A stretch of 61,685 nucleotides of DNA from CAZEQD01 sp964514305. GTDB taxonomy: Bacteria; Acidobacteriota; Aminicenantia; Aminicenantales; Aminicenantaceae. The notes beneath the pieces were generated by a model that was not told the DNA's origin, made no database searches, and saw only the letters and a program-made list of their open reading frames with translations. This document shows positions 17,863-25,932 of this stretch, piece after piece (positions within the stretch are counted from its first letter, which is position 1; each line of letters begins with the position of its first letter). The stretch is from positions 1 to 61,685 of the forward strand of contig CAZEQD010000007.1 of the NCBI GenBank assembly GCA_964514305.1, in the 5' to 3' direction. Made by a program: the position numbers and the translations under genes.

Positions 17863-17893
17863 TCTGTAGGGCCCGCTGTCCTCAGCGCGTCGC
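17863..17893. repeat. GC-rich dispersed intergenic repeat
   Basis: TAGGGCCCGCTGTCCTCAGC and flanks. The reverse complement of the segment at about 9099-9129 matches it at most positions. Related decayed fragments occur near 7618-7662, 21179-21245, 44127-44155 and 51380-51414. They stand out as GC-rich in AT-rich spacers. Confidence 0.5.
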
Positions 17894-17907
17894 TAAATGG
17901 AAAAAGA

Positions 17908-19029
17908 ATGAACAGGCGAAAATTTTTTAAAACTACAGGAGCTATCGGCTTGGCGTCCAGCTCAGGCCTTAGACCTCTCTTAACAGAACTTTATGCTTTC
18001 AGCAGCACTGCTAATCTATCCAGGGTTGAAGCCCGCTACTATAAAAAGCTTCCTGAGCGGGAGATAGAGTGTACTCTCTGTCCTCGTCAATGCAAATTAG
18101 GAGATAAAGAAAGAGGCTACTGCGGCGATAGAGAAAACCAAGGCGGTACTTATTATACTCTTGTTTATGGCAAGGCCTGTGCTATCCATATTGACCCTAT
18201 TGAAAAAAAGCCACTTTTCCATTTTCTGCCCGGAACTAATGCTCTTTCCATTGCTGCCGCGGGTTGTAATGTTAACTGTAAATTCTGTCAGAATTGGGAA
18301 ATTTCTCAGGTCCGCCCAGAACAGGTGCGTCATTACGACTTTCCGCCCTCCCAGGTAGTAAAATCAGCCATGACAAACGGCTGTCCGACTATTGCTTATA
18401 CCTATACTGAGCCTGTTGTCTTTTATGAATATGTATACGATACGGCTGTTAAAGGCCGCAGCCAAGGTGTTAAAAGCGTAGTTATCAGTGGCGGTTACGT
18501 CAATCCTGAGCCGCTCCAGGAGCTAACCAAAGTGGTCGAAGCCATAAAAATAGACTTAAAGGGCTTCTCCCAAGATTTTTATACCAAATATGTCAATGGA
18601 GAACTCAAGCCTGTTTTGGAGGCTATCAAAATAGTCCATCAGAGCTCTGCCTGGCTAGAAATTGTTTATTTAGTTATTCCTACCCTGAATGACAGTCCTC
18701 AGGAAATCCAGAAGATGTGCCGCTGGATTATGAAAGAAGTTGGACCTGATGTTCCCCTTCACTTTTCTCGCTTCTATCCTATGTATTTAATAAAGAACCT
18801 GCCACCTACCCCCATTTCCACTCTGGAAAGATCATGGAAGATAGCCCTTAATGAAGGTCTCCATTATGTCTACATTGGCAATGTCCCCGGCCATAAAGCT
18901 GAAAGCACCTACTGTCCTCAATGTCACAAAACAGTGATCAAACGCACCGGCTACCAGATAGAAGCAATTAACCTAAAGAGCGGCCACTGCCGTTTCTGCG
19001 GCCATTCAATCCCAGGAATCTGGAGTTGA
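17908..19029 (+). CDS. AmrS-like radical SAM protein (AmmeMemoRadiSam system type)
   Basis: A 373-residue radical SAM enzyme. The N-terminus MNRRKFFKTTGAIGLASSS looks like a twin-arginine signal. A cysteine-rich entry segment follows (IECTLCPRQCKLGDKERGYCGD). The [4Fe-4S] motif is C120, C124, C127 in GCNVNCKFCQNW. A C-terminal zinc-ribbon-like YCPQCHK...CRFCGH closes it. This matches the radical SAM component of AmmeMemoRadiSam systems, whose substrate is not established. The AMMECR1 and Memo partners are not adjacent; the neighbours are DUF362 and a spermidine-synthase-like membrane protein. A Tat signal on a radical SAM protein would imply an unusual location. Confidence 0.9.
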   Translation: MNRRKFFKTTGAIGLASSSGLRPLLTELYAFSSTANLSRVEARYYKKLPEREIECTLCPRQCKLGDKERGYCGDRENQGGTYYTLVYGKACAIHIDPIEKKPLFHFLPGTNALSIAAAGCNVNCKFCQNWEISQVRPEQVRHYDFPPSQVVKSAMTNGCPTIAYTYTEPVVFYEYVYDTAVKGRSQGVKSVVISGGYVNPEPLQELTKVVEAIKIDLKGFSQDFYTKYVNGELKPVLEAIKIVHQSSAWLEIVYLVIPTLNDSPQEIQKMCRWIMKEVGPDVPLHFSRFYPMYLIKNLPPTPISTLERSWKIALNEGLHYVYIGNVPGHKAESTYCPQCHKTVIKRTGYQIEAINLKSGHCRFCGHSIPGIWS

Positions 19030-21161
19030 TAAGTTTTTTTCCGCCTTTTTTGCTCGGTTTTCTGGCTCTCTCCTTTCAAATTTTTCTGCTCCGAGAATTT
19101 TCTGTTCACTTCTACGGCAATGAAATCACTTTTGGCCTGCTGCTGGCCTGTTGGCTTTTATGGGGAGGAATAGGCAGTATTTCAGCCTCCAAATTTAAGT
19201 TCAATCCTGCAAAACTGCCCTTGATGTATTATGTTCTAGCCCTTTTTTTCCCACTCAGTTTGATCGGGCTCAGGTTCTCCCGTCTTATTCTTAAACTTCT
19301 ACCTGGAGAAATAACCGGCATAATTACCATTTTGATTTTCTCTTTGGCTACAACTTTTCTGATAAGCACCCCTCTGGGCATGCTTTTTGTTTTTAATACT
19401 ATCTATCAGCAAGGGAATCTGACCCGAGTTTACCTTCTGGAATCAATCGGCTCCTCAGTTGCCGGTTTAATTGTTTATTTCTTCCTTATTCCTTTTTTTT
19501 CTAACTGGCAGGCATCAGCTCTTATTGCCAGTTTAACTGTTCTGGTCATTTTTTTAACCTTTGGAGGCAAAAAATACTTTATTGTCGTTGGCTTCATTTT
19601 ATTATGGCTAATCCTTTTTGCTCTTTTTGACTTTCCCAGCCAGAAAATTTACTGGAAGCCCTTCAACCTTATTAGAAGTAAAGATACTCCATATGGCAAG
19701 CTTCAAGTAATTAAAACTGAGGAACAAATTTCTCTCTATAATAATTCACTCCCGGTTTATTCTTATCCTGACTTAGCTACAGCCGAAGAAGCAGTTCATT
19801 TTGCCTTACTCCAGAAACCTTTGGCTAAGTCACTCCTTCTGGTGGGTGGTGGGGCTGGCGGCTGCTTAAATGAAATCCTTAAATATCCTAAAGTAAAAGT
19901 GGATTATGTCGAGATTGACCCGGAAATAATTCGCCTCTCGCTTCAATACCTGCCCCCAGCAGAACAAATAGTACTTAAAAACAGTCGGGTCCATATCTAT
20001 TATCAGGATGGCCGCGCTTATCTCAATAAATCATCTAAAAAATATGACATTATCATCCTCAATCTATCTGAACCAGCTACAGCCCAGCTCAATCGCTTTT
20101 ATACTCAGGAGTTCTTTCTTAAAGTTAAAGAACGGCTAAATCCAGGAGGGGTGTTCTCTTTCAGGGTTCCCTCGGCTGAAAATTATATAAGCCTGGAGCT
20201 TCAAAATTTTCTATCCTCTCTCTACTATAGTCTGGGTAAGGTATTTCCCAAGGTTAAAGTTGTTCCCGGTAATACAAACATTTTTTTAGCTTCTTCTCAG
20301 CCAATATCCATTGATTTTAAGCTGCTGGCCCAAAAAATCAAAGCCTTAAATTTAAAAACAACTTATGTCAGTCCTTTTCTCCTTAGTTCGCGCCTCAGCC
20401 CTTTAAGGATAGAGATGCTTAACCAGGCTCTAACTGAGGGCAATAAGAGGCTTAATTTAGATTTTGTTCCTATTAGTTATTTCTATAATTCGGTCCTTTG
20501 GAGCAGCCATTTTAAAGGCTTAGAAAGAAATATTTTTTCTTTTTTAGCTAAAGTACCTAACTTCTGGCTTTTAGATTTTCCTTTGGCTCTGTTTCTAATT
20601 TGTCTCGTTGTTTTATGGCTGAGGCCAAAAAAATCCCAATTTCTTCTGACACCTCTGGCTGTAATGGGTTTTACTACCATCGTCTTTGAACTAATTGTTA
20701 TTATTTCTTTTCAAACAATGTTCGGCTATCTTTATCAAAGGATAGCTCTGTTGCTGGCCTCCTTTATGATCGGGCTTTCGGCTGGAGCTTTCTGGGGAAC
20801 AAGGCGCCAAAAAATTATTTTTCCCCGGCTTCTTCTTATCCAGCTGGGCTTTATCCTTTTGCTTTTGACTTTTTACCTTTTGCTGGGATTACATCCGCCT
20901 GAATTTATCTTTTTCTTGTCTCTGGGGATTATCGGTTTCCTGGGAGGTGATCTTTTCATAGTTTCTAACCATCTTTTTCTTGAGCAGAAAAAGAATTATG
21001 GTCTTGGTTATGGTTTAGACCTCCTCGGTTCCTTTTTAGGGGCTCTGGCTGCCTCTTCTTTTTTAATTCCTCTAGTCGGCCTTCCCATCCTCCTCAAATA
21101 CCTATTCCTTGTCAATTCTTTCTGTTTCCTTTTCCTGATTGTTGGCCTCTTCAGAAAATAA
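19026..21161 (+). CDS. membrane-embedded spermidine-synthase-like protein
   Basis: A 711-residue fusion. About seven N-terminal membrane helices (residues 1-205) are followed by a cytoplasmic or periplasmic SAM-binding domain with LLLVGGGAGGCLNEIL...VDYVEIDPEII and IYYQDGRAYL (about 270-345), then five or more C-terminal helices (about 505-710). Such MFS/spermidine-synthase fusions are widespread but seldom tested; polyamine synthesis should not be assumed. The start is TTG at 19026 overlapping the TGA of the radical SAM gene, so the two are translationally coupled. Confidence 0.85.
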   Translation: MISFFPPFLLGFLALSFQIFLLREFSVHFYGNEITFGLLLACWLLWGGIGSISASKFKFNPAKLPLMYYVLALFFPLSLIGLRFSRLILKLLPGEITGIITILIFSLATTFLISTPLGMLFVFNTIYQQGNLTRVYLLESIGSSVAGLIVYFFLIPFFSNWQASALIASLTVLVIFLTFGGKKYFIVVGFILLWLILFALFDFPSQKIYWKPFNLIRSKDTPYGKLQVIKTEEQISLYNNSLPVYSYPDLATAEEAVHFALLQKPLAKSLLLVGGGAGGCLNEILKYPKVKVDYVEIDPEIIRLSLQYLPPAEQIVLKNSRVHIYYQDGRAYLNKSSKKYDIIILNLSEPATAQLNRFYTQEFFLKVKERLNPGGVFSFRVPSAENYISLELQNFLSSLYYSLGKVFPKVKVVPGNTNIFLASSQPISIDFKLLAQKIKALNLKTTYVSPFLLSSRLSPLRIEMLNQALTEGNKRLNLDFVPISYFYNSVLWSSHFKGLERNIFSFLAKVPNFWLLDFPLALFLICLVVLWLRPKKSQFLLTPLAVMGFTTIVFELIVIISFQTMFGYLYQRIALLLASFMIGLSAGAFWGTRRQKIIFPRLLLIQLGFILLLLTFYLLLGLHPPEFIFFLSLGIIGFLGGDLFIVSNHLFLEQKKNYGLGYGLDLLGSFLGALAASSFLIPLVGLPILLKYLFLVNSFCFLFLIVGLFRK

Positions 21162-21411
21162 TGGTCCGTTGTTTGGCCCTGTAGGGACCCTTCTCCGAAT
21201 GGCCCGTATAGTTGACGGTCTGCTCCGGGCCCAGCAGACCTTGCAGAAATAAATTAACGCTCTAGCCGGGGAAAGCCTGGGTGATGGCGATGTATCCTGC
21301 CTGACCAAAAATGAAACCCTATGTGTCGACAAGAAAAAAAGATTCTTACAAAATAATCTGAAATATTGACATCTCTTTTGATTGATGAGAAAATTTTAAT
21401 CCCCTTTCGAT

Positions 21412-21489
21412 GGTGAGCGTAGCTCAACTGGTTAGAGCACTGGACTGTGGATCCAGAGGTTGGGGGTTCGAGACCCCTCGCTCACCCCA
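21412..21489 (+). tRNA. tRNA-His (GTG)
   Basis: Complete cloverleaf: acceptor GTGAGCG/CGCTCAC, anticodon stem CTGGA/TCCAG with anticodon GTG at 21447-21449, T-arm GGGGG-TTCGAGA-CCCCT, and encoded CCA. The extra G at 21412 opposite discriminator C21486 is the G-1 hallmark of tRNA-His. Confidence 0.97.
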
Positions 21490-21609
21490 TCTTAAGCCAA
21501 ATTCTTTTGACTCTTCATAAATAATATAATTTTATTCGAAAGGTTGCTATTTTAAATAGAATAGAATGACCAAAACAGCCTTAAACAAAAGTCTCGATTA
21601 TTCAAAAGG

Positions 21610-21925
21610 TCATAGCCGCAGATCCTCAATTTGCTCTAGCTTGTACAGCTTTAAATGAAAAAGAAAGGCTTTTTTTATCTTTATTGCTTGCAGCGAACGT
21701 AAATCCCGAATAATCTCATCCCAGGAAGCAATTTCTCCTTTCTCCTTCAATCGCCTCCTCAGTTCTATCACCAAAAGAAGTGCCAAATAGCTGCAAAAAA
21801 TATGTCCTTTCGTATTCTCGGCTCTATGATGGTAGACAGGCCGAGTCTCCAGAATATCCCTAAGATACCTGAATGCACATTCTACTTGAATATTTCTAGG
21901 AAAAAGTGTTGATTTTAAAGGGAGT
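21610..21925 (-). pseudogene. IS1634-type transposase, C-terminal fragment
   Basis: Reading the minus strand gives FPRNIQVECAFRYLRDILETRPVYHH, then GHIFCSYLALLLVIELRRRL and WDEIIRDLRSLQ, ending at a stop at 21610-21612. This is the tail of an IS1634-family DDE transposase, with the final Glu-bearing helix and the YH..(E)..GH motif. It is interrupted by a stop near 21925, so only about 100 residues of a protein normally over 500 residues remain. No terminal repeats are seen. It lies about 120 bases after tRNA-His. Confidence 0.75.
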
Positions 21926-21979
21926 TACAGCCACAATTTATTCTCAACTGTTAAAAATGGGAATTAGAAAAGATTACCA

Positions 21980-22430
21980 CTATTTACTAGTGTAAGGAAT
22001 GCGCAGCAGAGCTATAACGCCAGCATGATCTGAAGGCCACATCATAGTTCCGTCTTCGGGATTTCTAATCATATCTTCCAGTTCATCCCCTAGGACGTAA
22101 GCACATACCGGACCAATGTTTTGGGGATTAGGTCTCTCTAATTGTTTCCTGACCAGAATCAGATCAATTCTCTGGTTCAGCTTGATCTCGGTATTGCGGA
22201 GATCATAATCATGGGGATTGGTATAGCCTAAAGTCTGAGGACTAACCCGGTTTCTGTTCCAGGCATCAACATAGCCGCTTGCTATAACTGTTTGATAGGT
22301 GAGATCATCAGGAGCAGGAGCATTTCGGCCAAAGCTGTCTCTAAAAGCTCAAGGAAATCATATTCCTCAAGGGGTTGGTAAGTAGCAGGATCCAAAATAC
22401 AAACAAAGGAGCTTAAGTTGACTTTGAAAA
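21980..22430 (-). pseudogene. endonuclease/exonuclease/phosphatase family, C-terminal fragment with frameshift
   Basis: Minus-strand translation gives VNLSSFVCILDPATYQPLEE, then after a one-base frameshift near 22350 FGRNAPAPDDLTYQTVIASG, KLNQRIDLILVRKQ and MMWPSDHAGVIALLRIPYT. The RIDLILV and SDHAGV motifs are those of the metal-dependent endonuclease/exonuclease/phosphatase superfamily C-terminus (catalytic D-H). The N-terminal half is absent. Decayed remnant next to the transposase fragment. Confidence 0.65.
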
Positions 22431-22443
22431 ATCATCGCCTAAA

Positions 22444-22465
22444 TCACCCCTAAAGGTGATTGACC
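22444..22465 (+). promoter_or_regulatory. palindromic operator-like block with -35 (tonB-like gene)
   Basis: TCACC-N6-GGTGA followed by TTGACC, identical at all 22 positions to 24103-24124 and matching 19 of 22 with 9323-9344. An AT-rich -10-like stretch (TAAAAT at 22485-22490, 19 bases away) follows. The first codon of the TonB-type gene lies 43 bases after the block, the same distance as at the signalling operon. Confidence 0.5.
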
Positions 22466-22508
22466 CCTCAAAACCCACATGAAATAAAATATACAGAACT
22501 AAATTAAA

Positions 22509-23741
22509 ATGAGCAAGGAACACAATATTGAACAATTGCTGGATGATTTTAGTTCATCTGAACCCGAATCCTCTAGTAAAGAAAAAAAAACTGATATTGA
22601 CCCCGAAATAGATGACCTCCTCCAAGAAACCCTATCCGAATTCGGGCTAAATCTGGATAAAAACAGACCGTCTCTCCGGACTGAGGAGGAAAAACCTAAA
22701 CCTCCAGCAGTTCAGGAAGTTAAAGACATTAAACTCCCAGAAAACGGCCCCCTATCTGAATACACTCAACCGACCAAAAAGCCATTTAAACTCCTTTTCC
22801 CATATTTTAAGCTATCTTCGAAGAAATTAAAAATTCCAGCCCTGAAAATCTTGCTGCCTTTAATAGCCTTAATTATAATTGCCGGAAGCAGTGCTTTCTA
22901 TATTTTTAAGCCTCACAAAATAAACTCCACCCCAGCTCAAACAGTAGTGGTTAAAAAACCAGAAACAGAGCAGCAATTAGGACAACTGCCGCCTGAGAGA
23001 AATTCACTGGAAAAATTGCTTAAGCAAGAAAAAGATACAGCCTCATCTGAATTATCCCTTCCCCTGACCTCAGCTCAATCTCCTTCTCAACAGCCAGGAG
23101 AAAGTCCTCCTACCCTACCAGAAAAAATGAAAACTGAAGAACAATCTCCCACTGAACCTATTTCAACTTCTGAAAAGACTCCCTCCAGCCAAGAGTCCTC
23201 AGCCATTAACCTTCCCTCAGAATATACCGAACCTTACTTAGAAGCTGCCCCACCTGAACTTGAACTTCAACAACTTTCTCAAGCCAAAAAGGAAACAGAT
23301 TTATTCAATGAACAGCTTAAACAGCCTAAAAAAGTGAACAGCTCCTTTTTTGAGCGATACTTTCTTGTTGAAAAAAAAGAACCTGAACAATCTTCTCCTC
23401 CAAAAAAAGCACCCGCTCTAGGAATCAAATTAGGAGATTTAGTCCCCCTCCAAATGGTAGATTTTCCTCCCCGGATTATTAGACAAGTCCAACCTGAATA
23501 TCCCTCAGCAGCTCTAGATATTGGCCTGGAAGGAACAGTTTTAATAAACGCTTTAATTTCTGAAAATGGCGATGTTATTAAAGCTATCGTTCTTAAAGGG
23601 GTAAAAAGTGAATTTGGCTTAAACAAATCTGCACTAAATGCAGTTAAACAATGGAAGTTCAGGCCAGCACTCAAAGATGGTATCAGGGTTAAAGTCTGGA
23701 AGCCTATAGCTATCGCTTTTAAGAAAAAATTAAGGTCATAA
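22509..23741 (+). CDS. TonB-family energy transducer-like protein
   Basis: A 410-residue inner-membrane protein with an unusual layout: a 105-residue acidic cytoplasmic N-terminus (EQLLDDF..., DDLLQETLSEF), one membrane helix at about 112-133, a long Pro/Glu/Ser-rich periplasmic spacer (about 135-300) and a C-terminal TonB domain from about 320 (RIIRQVQPEYPSAAL...GTVLINALISENGDV...AVKQWKFRPA). Classical TonB has almost no cytoplasmic part, so a signalling role is possible (inference). No ExbB/ExbD genes are nearby. The next gene starts 9 bases later. Confidence 0.87.
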   Translation: MSKEHNIEQLLDDFSSSEPESSSKEKKTDIDPEIDDLLQETLSEFGLNLDKNRPSLRTEEEKPKPPAVQEVKDIKLPENGPLSEYTQPTKKPFKLLFPYFKLSSKKLKIPALKILLPLIALIIIAGSSAFYIFKPHKINSTPAQTVVVKKPETEQQLGQLPPERNSLEKLLKQEKDTASSELSLPLTSAQSPSQQPGESPPTLPEKMKTEEQSPTEPISTSEKTPSSQESSAINLPSEYTEPYLEAAPPELELQQLSQAKKETDLFNEQLKQPKKVNSSFFERYFLVEKKEPEQSSPPKKAPALGIKLGDLVPLQMVDFPPRIIRQVQPEYPSAALDIGLEGTVLINALISENGDVIKAIVLKGVKSEFGLNKSALNAVKQWKFRPALKDGIRVKVWKPIAIAFKKKLRS

Positions 23742-23750
23742 GGTGAAAAA

Positions 23751-24017
23751 ATGGATTTAAGCAAAGATCAAGAAAATCTTTACAAAAAAACTATGGAAGA
23801 AGCCAGAAAGCAATTGAAAGACATTGATAGTCAGATGGAAAAGGAAATACAAAAGCTGAGAGAAAAACTGGCTCAAATTCAGGAGTCTAAAAAATATTTT
23901 AAACAAATTTATGAAGGGGCAGCCAAACTTCTTGGGATTGAAGTCGAAGAGGAAAAGAAAGAAGAAAAAAAAATGGATAGTGGTTCTTTACCTTCTTCCT
24001 TTCAAAATTTGCAATAA
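23751..24017 (+). CDS. small coiled-coil protein (paralog 1)
   Basis: An 88-residue acidic protein, residues 1-60 almost wholly helical with heptad character (KDQENLYKKTMEEARKQLKD, MEKEIQKLREKLAQIQESKK). It has a conserved IYEGAAKLLGIE motif and a disordered Glu/Lys tail. I do not recognise a named family. It is about 60% identical to the product at 24215 over the first 70 residues. It starts 9 bases after the TonB-type gene, so it is likely cotranscribed and may bind its cytoplasmic part (inference). Confidence 0.8.
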   Translation: MDLSKDQENLYKKTMEEARKQLKDIDSQMEKEIQKLREKLAQIQESKKYFKQIYEGAAKLLGIEVEEEKKEEKKMDSGSLPSSFQNLQ

Positions 24018-24102
24018 ATTCACTTGCCAGACTATCTAAAATTCAATTATTTTAGCTGCTCTCTTAAGCTAAAAAATAAAAAAACAAAATTCATCCACTA
24101 TT

Positions 24103-24124
24103 TCACCCCTAAAGGTGATTGACC
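24103..24124 (+). promoter_or_regulatory. palindromic operator-like block with -35 (coiled-coil paralog 2)
   Basis: TCACC-N6-GGTGA followed by TTGACC, identical to the block at 22444-22465. A weak AAAAAT at 24141-24146 could be the -10. The start codon is 90 bases after the block, further than in the other two cases. Confidence 0.5.
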
Positions 24125-24214
24125 ATTTCCCTCAATGTGGAAAAATAAGAAAGCAATAAATAAATTAAACTAACTAATGGTAATCCAAGAAAACTATCTT
24201 CTAAGGAGAAAGAA

Positions 24215-24469
24215 ATGGCCTTAACCAAAGATCAAGAAGAACTTTACCGCAAAACAATGGAAGAAGCTAAAAAACAGATGGATCATATCGAAGAAGAAAT
24301 GGAAGAGGAAATCCAAAAAATAAGAGCAAAATTGGCCAAACTCCAGGAAATAAAAAAGACGATAAGGCAGATTTATGAAGGGACAGCTAAGCTGTTAGGG
24401 GTTGAACTTGAAGAAGAGGAACAGCCCGAAGAAGATGCTTCTCAACAGTCGTCGGCCTCTGCCAATTGA
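24215..24469 (+). CDS. small coiled-coil protein (paralog 2)
   Basis: An 84-residue paralog of the preceding protein: LTKDQEELYRKTMEEAKKQM, EEEIQKIRAKLAKLQEIKK, then IYEGTAKLLGVELEEEE and a Gln/Ser tail. The helical core and IYEGxAKLLGxE motif are conserved, while linker and tail diverge. That suggests an old tandem duplication with selection on the core. AAGGAG stands 8 bases before the ATG. It has its own copy of the operator-like block, unlike paralog 1, which depends on the tonB-like promoter. Confidence 0.82.
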   Translation: MALTKDQEELYRKTMEEAKKQMDHIEEEMEEEIQKIRAKLAKLQEIKKTIRQIYEGTAKLLGVELEEEEQPEEDASQQSSASAN

Positions 24470-24890
24470 ACTTGAAGGAAAAAATCAGCTGAAGGTTTTA
24501 GTTAAAGTTTTAAGAGAGCGGCTGTCTTTCTCCTCTATTTAATTTCTTATATTCTTCTAATCATGAGGAGGGGGGAAATATCTATTCTGGTTAAATTTTG
24601 GTTTGAAGTATTTCCAAAATCGTGATAGCCAATAATTAGAAAAGTTTTATCTAGAGGTAGAGATTTTCTTCAATTTGAAGCCAATAATGGTGGGTGCAGG
24701 GGTTCAGGCGAGGATGGAGGAAACTCACTGTGAGGTTTTATTACTTTATGAAAAATTTCCTTCATCATGGAGATGGGAATGCTTTTTATGGCTAAATTTT
24801 ATTTGACTGAATAGATAGAAATGATTTAAATTAGAAAATCCATTTATCCATCTAGAAAGCTACTCAGGCTATTTCATAAATGAGAATAAA
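24470..24890. other. 421-nt intergenic region without recognised features
   Basis: AT-rich spacer between coiled-coil paralog 2 and the membrane protein gene. I see no gene-length frame with a ribosome site, no repeat shared with the rest of the window and no strong terminator. A short frame near 24563 is too small and has no family resemblance. Confidence 0.5.
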
Positions 24891-25676
24891 ATGAAAAAAG
24901 CTGCCATCTGGTTCTTGGCCCTATTGATTACTCTTTTTACTGCTGGTTATCAACGAGTTACAGGACCAAGCTATCCTCTCAGGGGAAAAGTTCGTTTGAA
25001 TCACACTCAAATCAAATATAAACTAGAGCGCAGCCACGAGACCGATCAAGATTACAAATTACAGTTGAGCGTTCCCAACTCTGAAATATCAGGCTTTATT
25101 TTTTATAAAAGATATAAAACCGCGGATCCTTGGACTCAAATTCCTTTGACTAGAGAATCTGATTTTCTCTTCGGACTTCTTCCCTCTCAACCCCCAGCCG
25201 GAAAATTGGAATATAAAGTTTTCTTAACCACTTCAACTGAGGAAATTTCATTGACTGGAGAAAAACCGGTTATCATCCGCTTTAAAGGTCATGTGCCTGC
25301 CGGAGTTTTAATTCCTCACATCCTCATCATGTTCTCAGCCATGCTCATTTCCACCCGAGCCGGTTTAGAGGCTCTTCGACCTAACAAAAACCCCCGAAAA
25401 TATGCTCTTTGGGCCTTCGCTCTACTATTCGTAGGCGGGATGGTTTTCGGTTCTTTTGTCCAGAAAATGGCCTTTGGCTCATTTTGGACAGGCTTTCCTT
25501 TTGGCTTTGACCTGACCGATAATAAAACTCTAATAGGTCTGGTTGGCTGGCTAGTTGCTGTAATTGCTGGCTCCCGCGGAAAGCCAGCTCGTGGCTGGGT
25601 GCTGGGAGCTTCAATTCTCCTCTTACTAGTCTTCCTTATTCCTCACAGTTTACTAGGCTCTGAGCTGAAGTATTAA
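24891..25676 (+). CDS. membrane protein of unknown function with extracytoplasmic beta-domain
   Basis: A 261-residue protein. Residues 1-20 form a signal/anchor helix (KKAAIWFLALLITLFTAGY). Residues 25-145 look like an immunoglobulin-like beta-rich extracytoplasmic domain (ISGFIFYKRYKTADPWTQIPL). At least four membrane helices occupy the C-terminal half (about 143-160, 175-195, 208-230, 237-255), with KNPRKYALWAFALLFVGGMVFGSFVQ and a GFPFGFDLTDNKTLIGL loop. I do not recognise the family with confidence. It converges on the minus-strand sigma/TonB operon. Confidence 0.75.
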   Translation: MKKAAIWFLALLITLFTAGYQRVTGPSYPLRGKVRLNHTQIKYKLERSHETDQDYKLQLSVPNSEISGFIFYKRYKTADPWTQIPLTRESDFLFGLLPSQPPAGKLEYKVFLTTSTEEISLTGEKPVIIRFKGHVPAGVLIPHILIMFSAMLISTRAGLEALRPNKNPRKYALWAFALLFVGGMVFGSFVQKMAFGSFWTGFPFGFDLTDNKTLIGLVGWLVAVIAGSRGKPARGWVLGASILLLLVFLIPHSLLGSELKY

Positions 25677-25932
25677 ATTTTCCCCGCTCGCACTTTGCTT
25701 CTTAAAATATTACTAATTGCTTTTTTTTGTTAATTAAGGAAACATCATCATTTCCACAACAATGGAATTCTCAAAAATAAGCTCCTAGGATAATGTTGGT
25801 GAATATTCACTAATTACCTTAGTCCGAAAAAGCTTATAGTTATTCCTAATTAAATCAATCCAAAAATAAATAAAATGAAATGATAAGAAAGACGATTTAT
25901 CTAATTTTCTTCCAAATTAGCTTGAATAAAAA

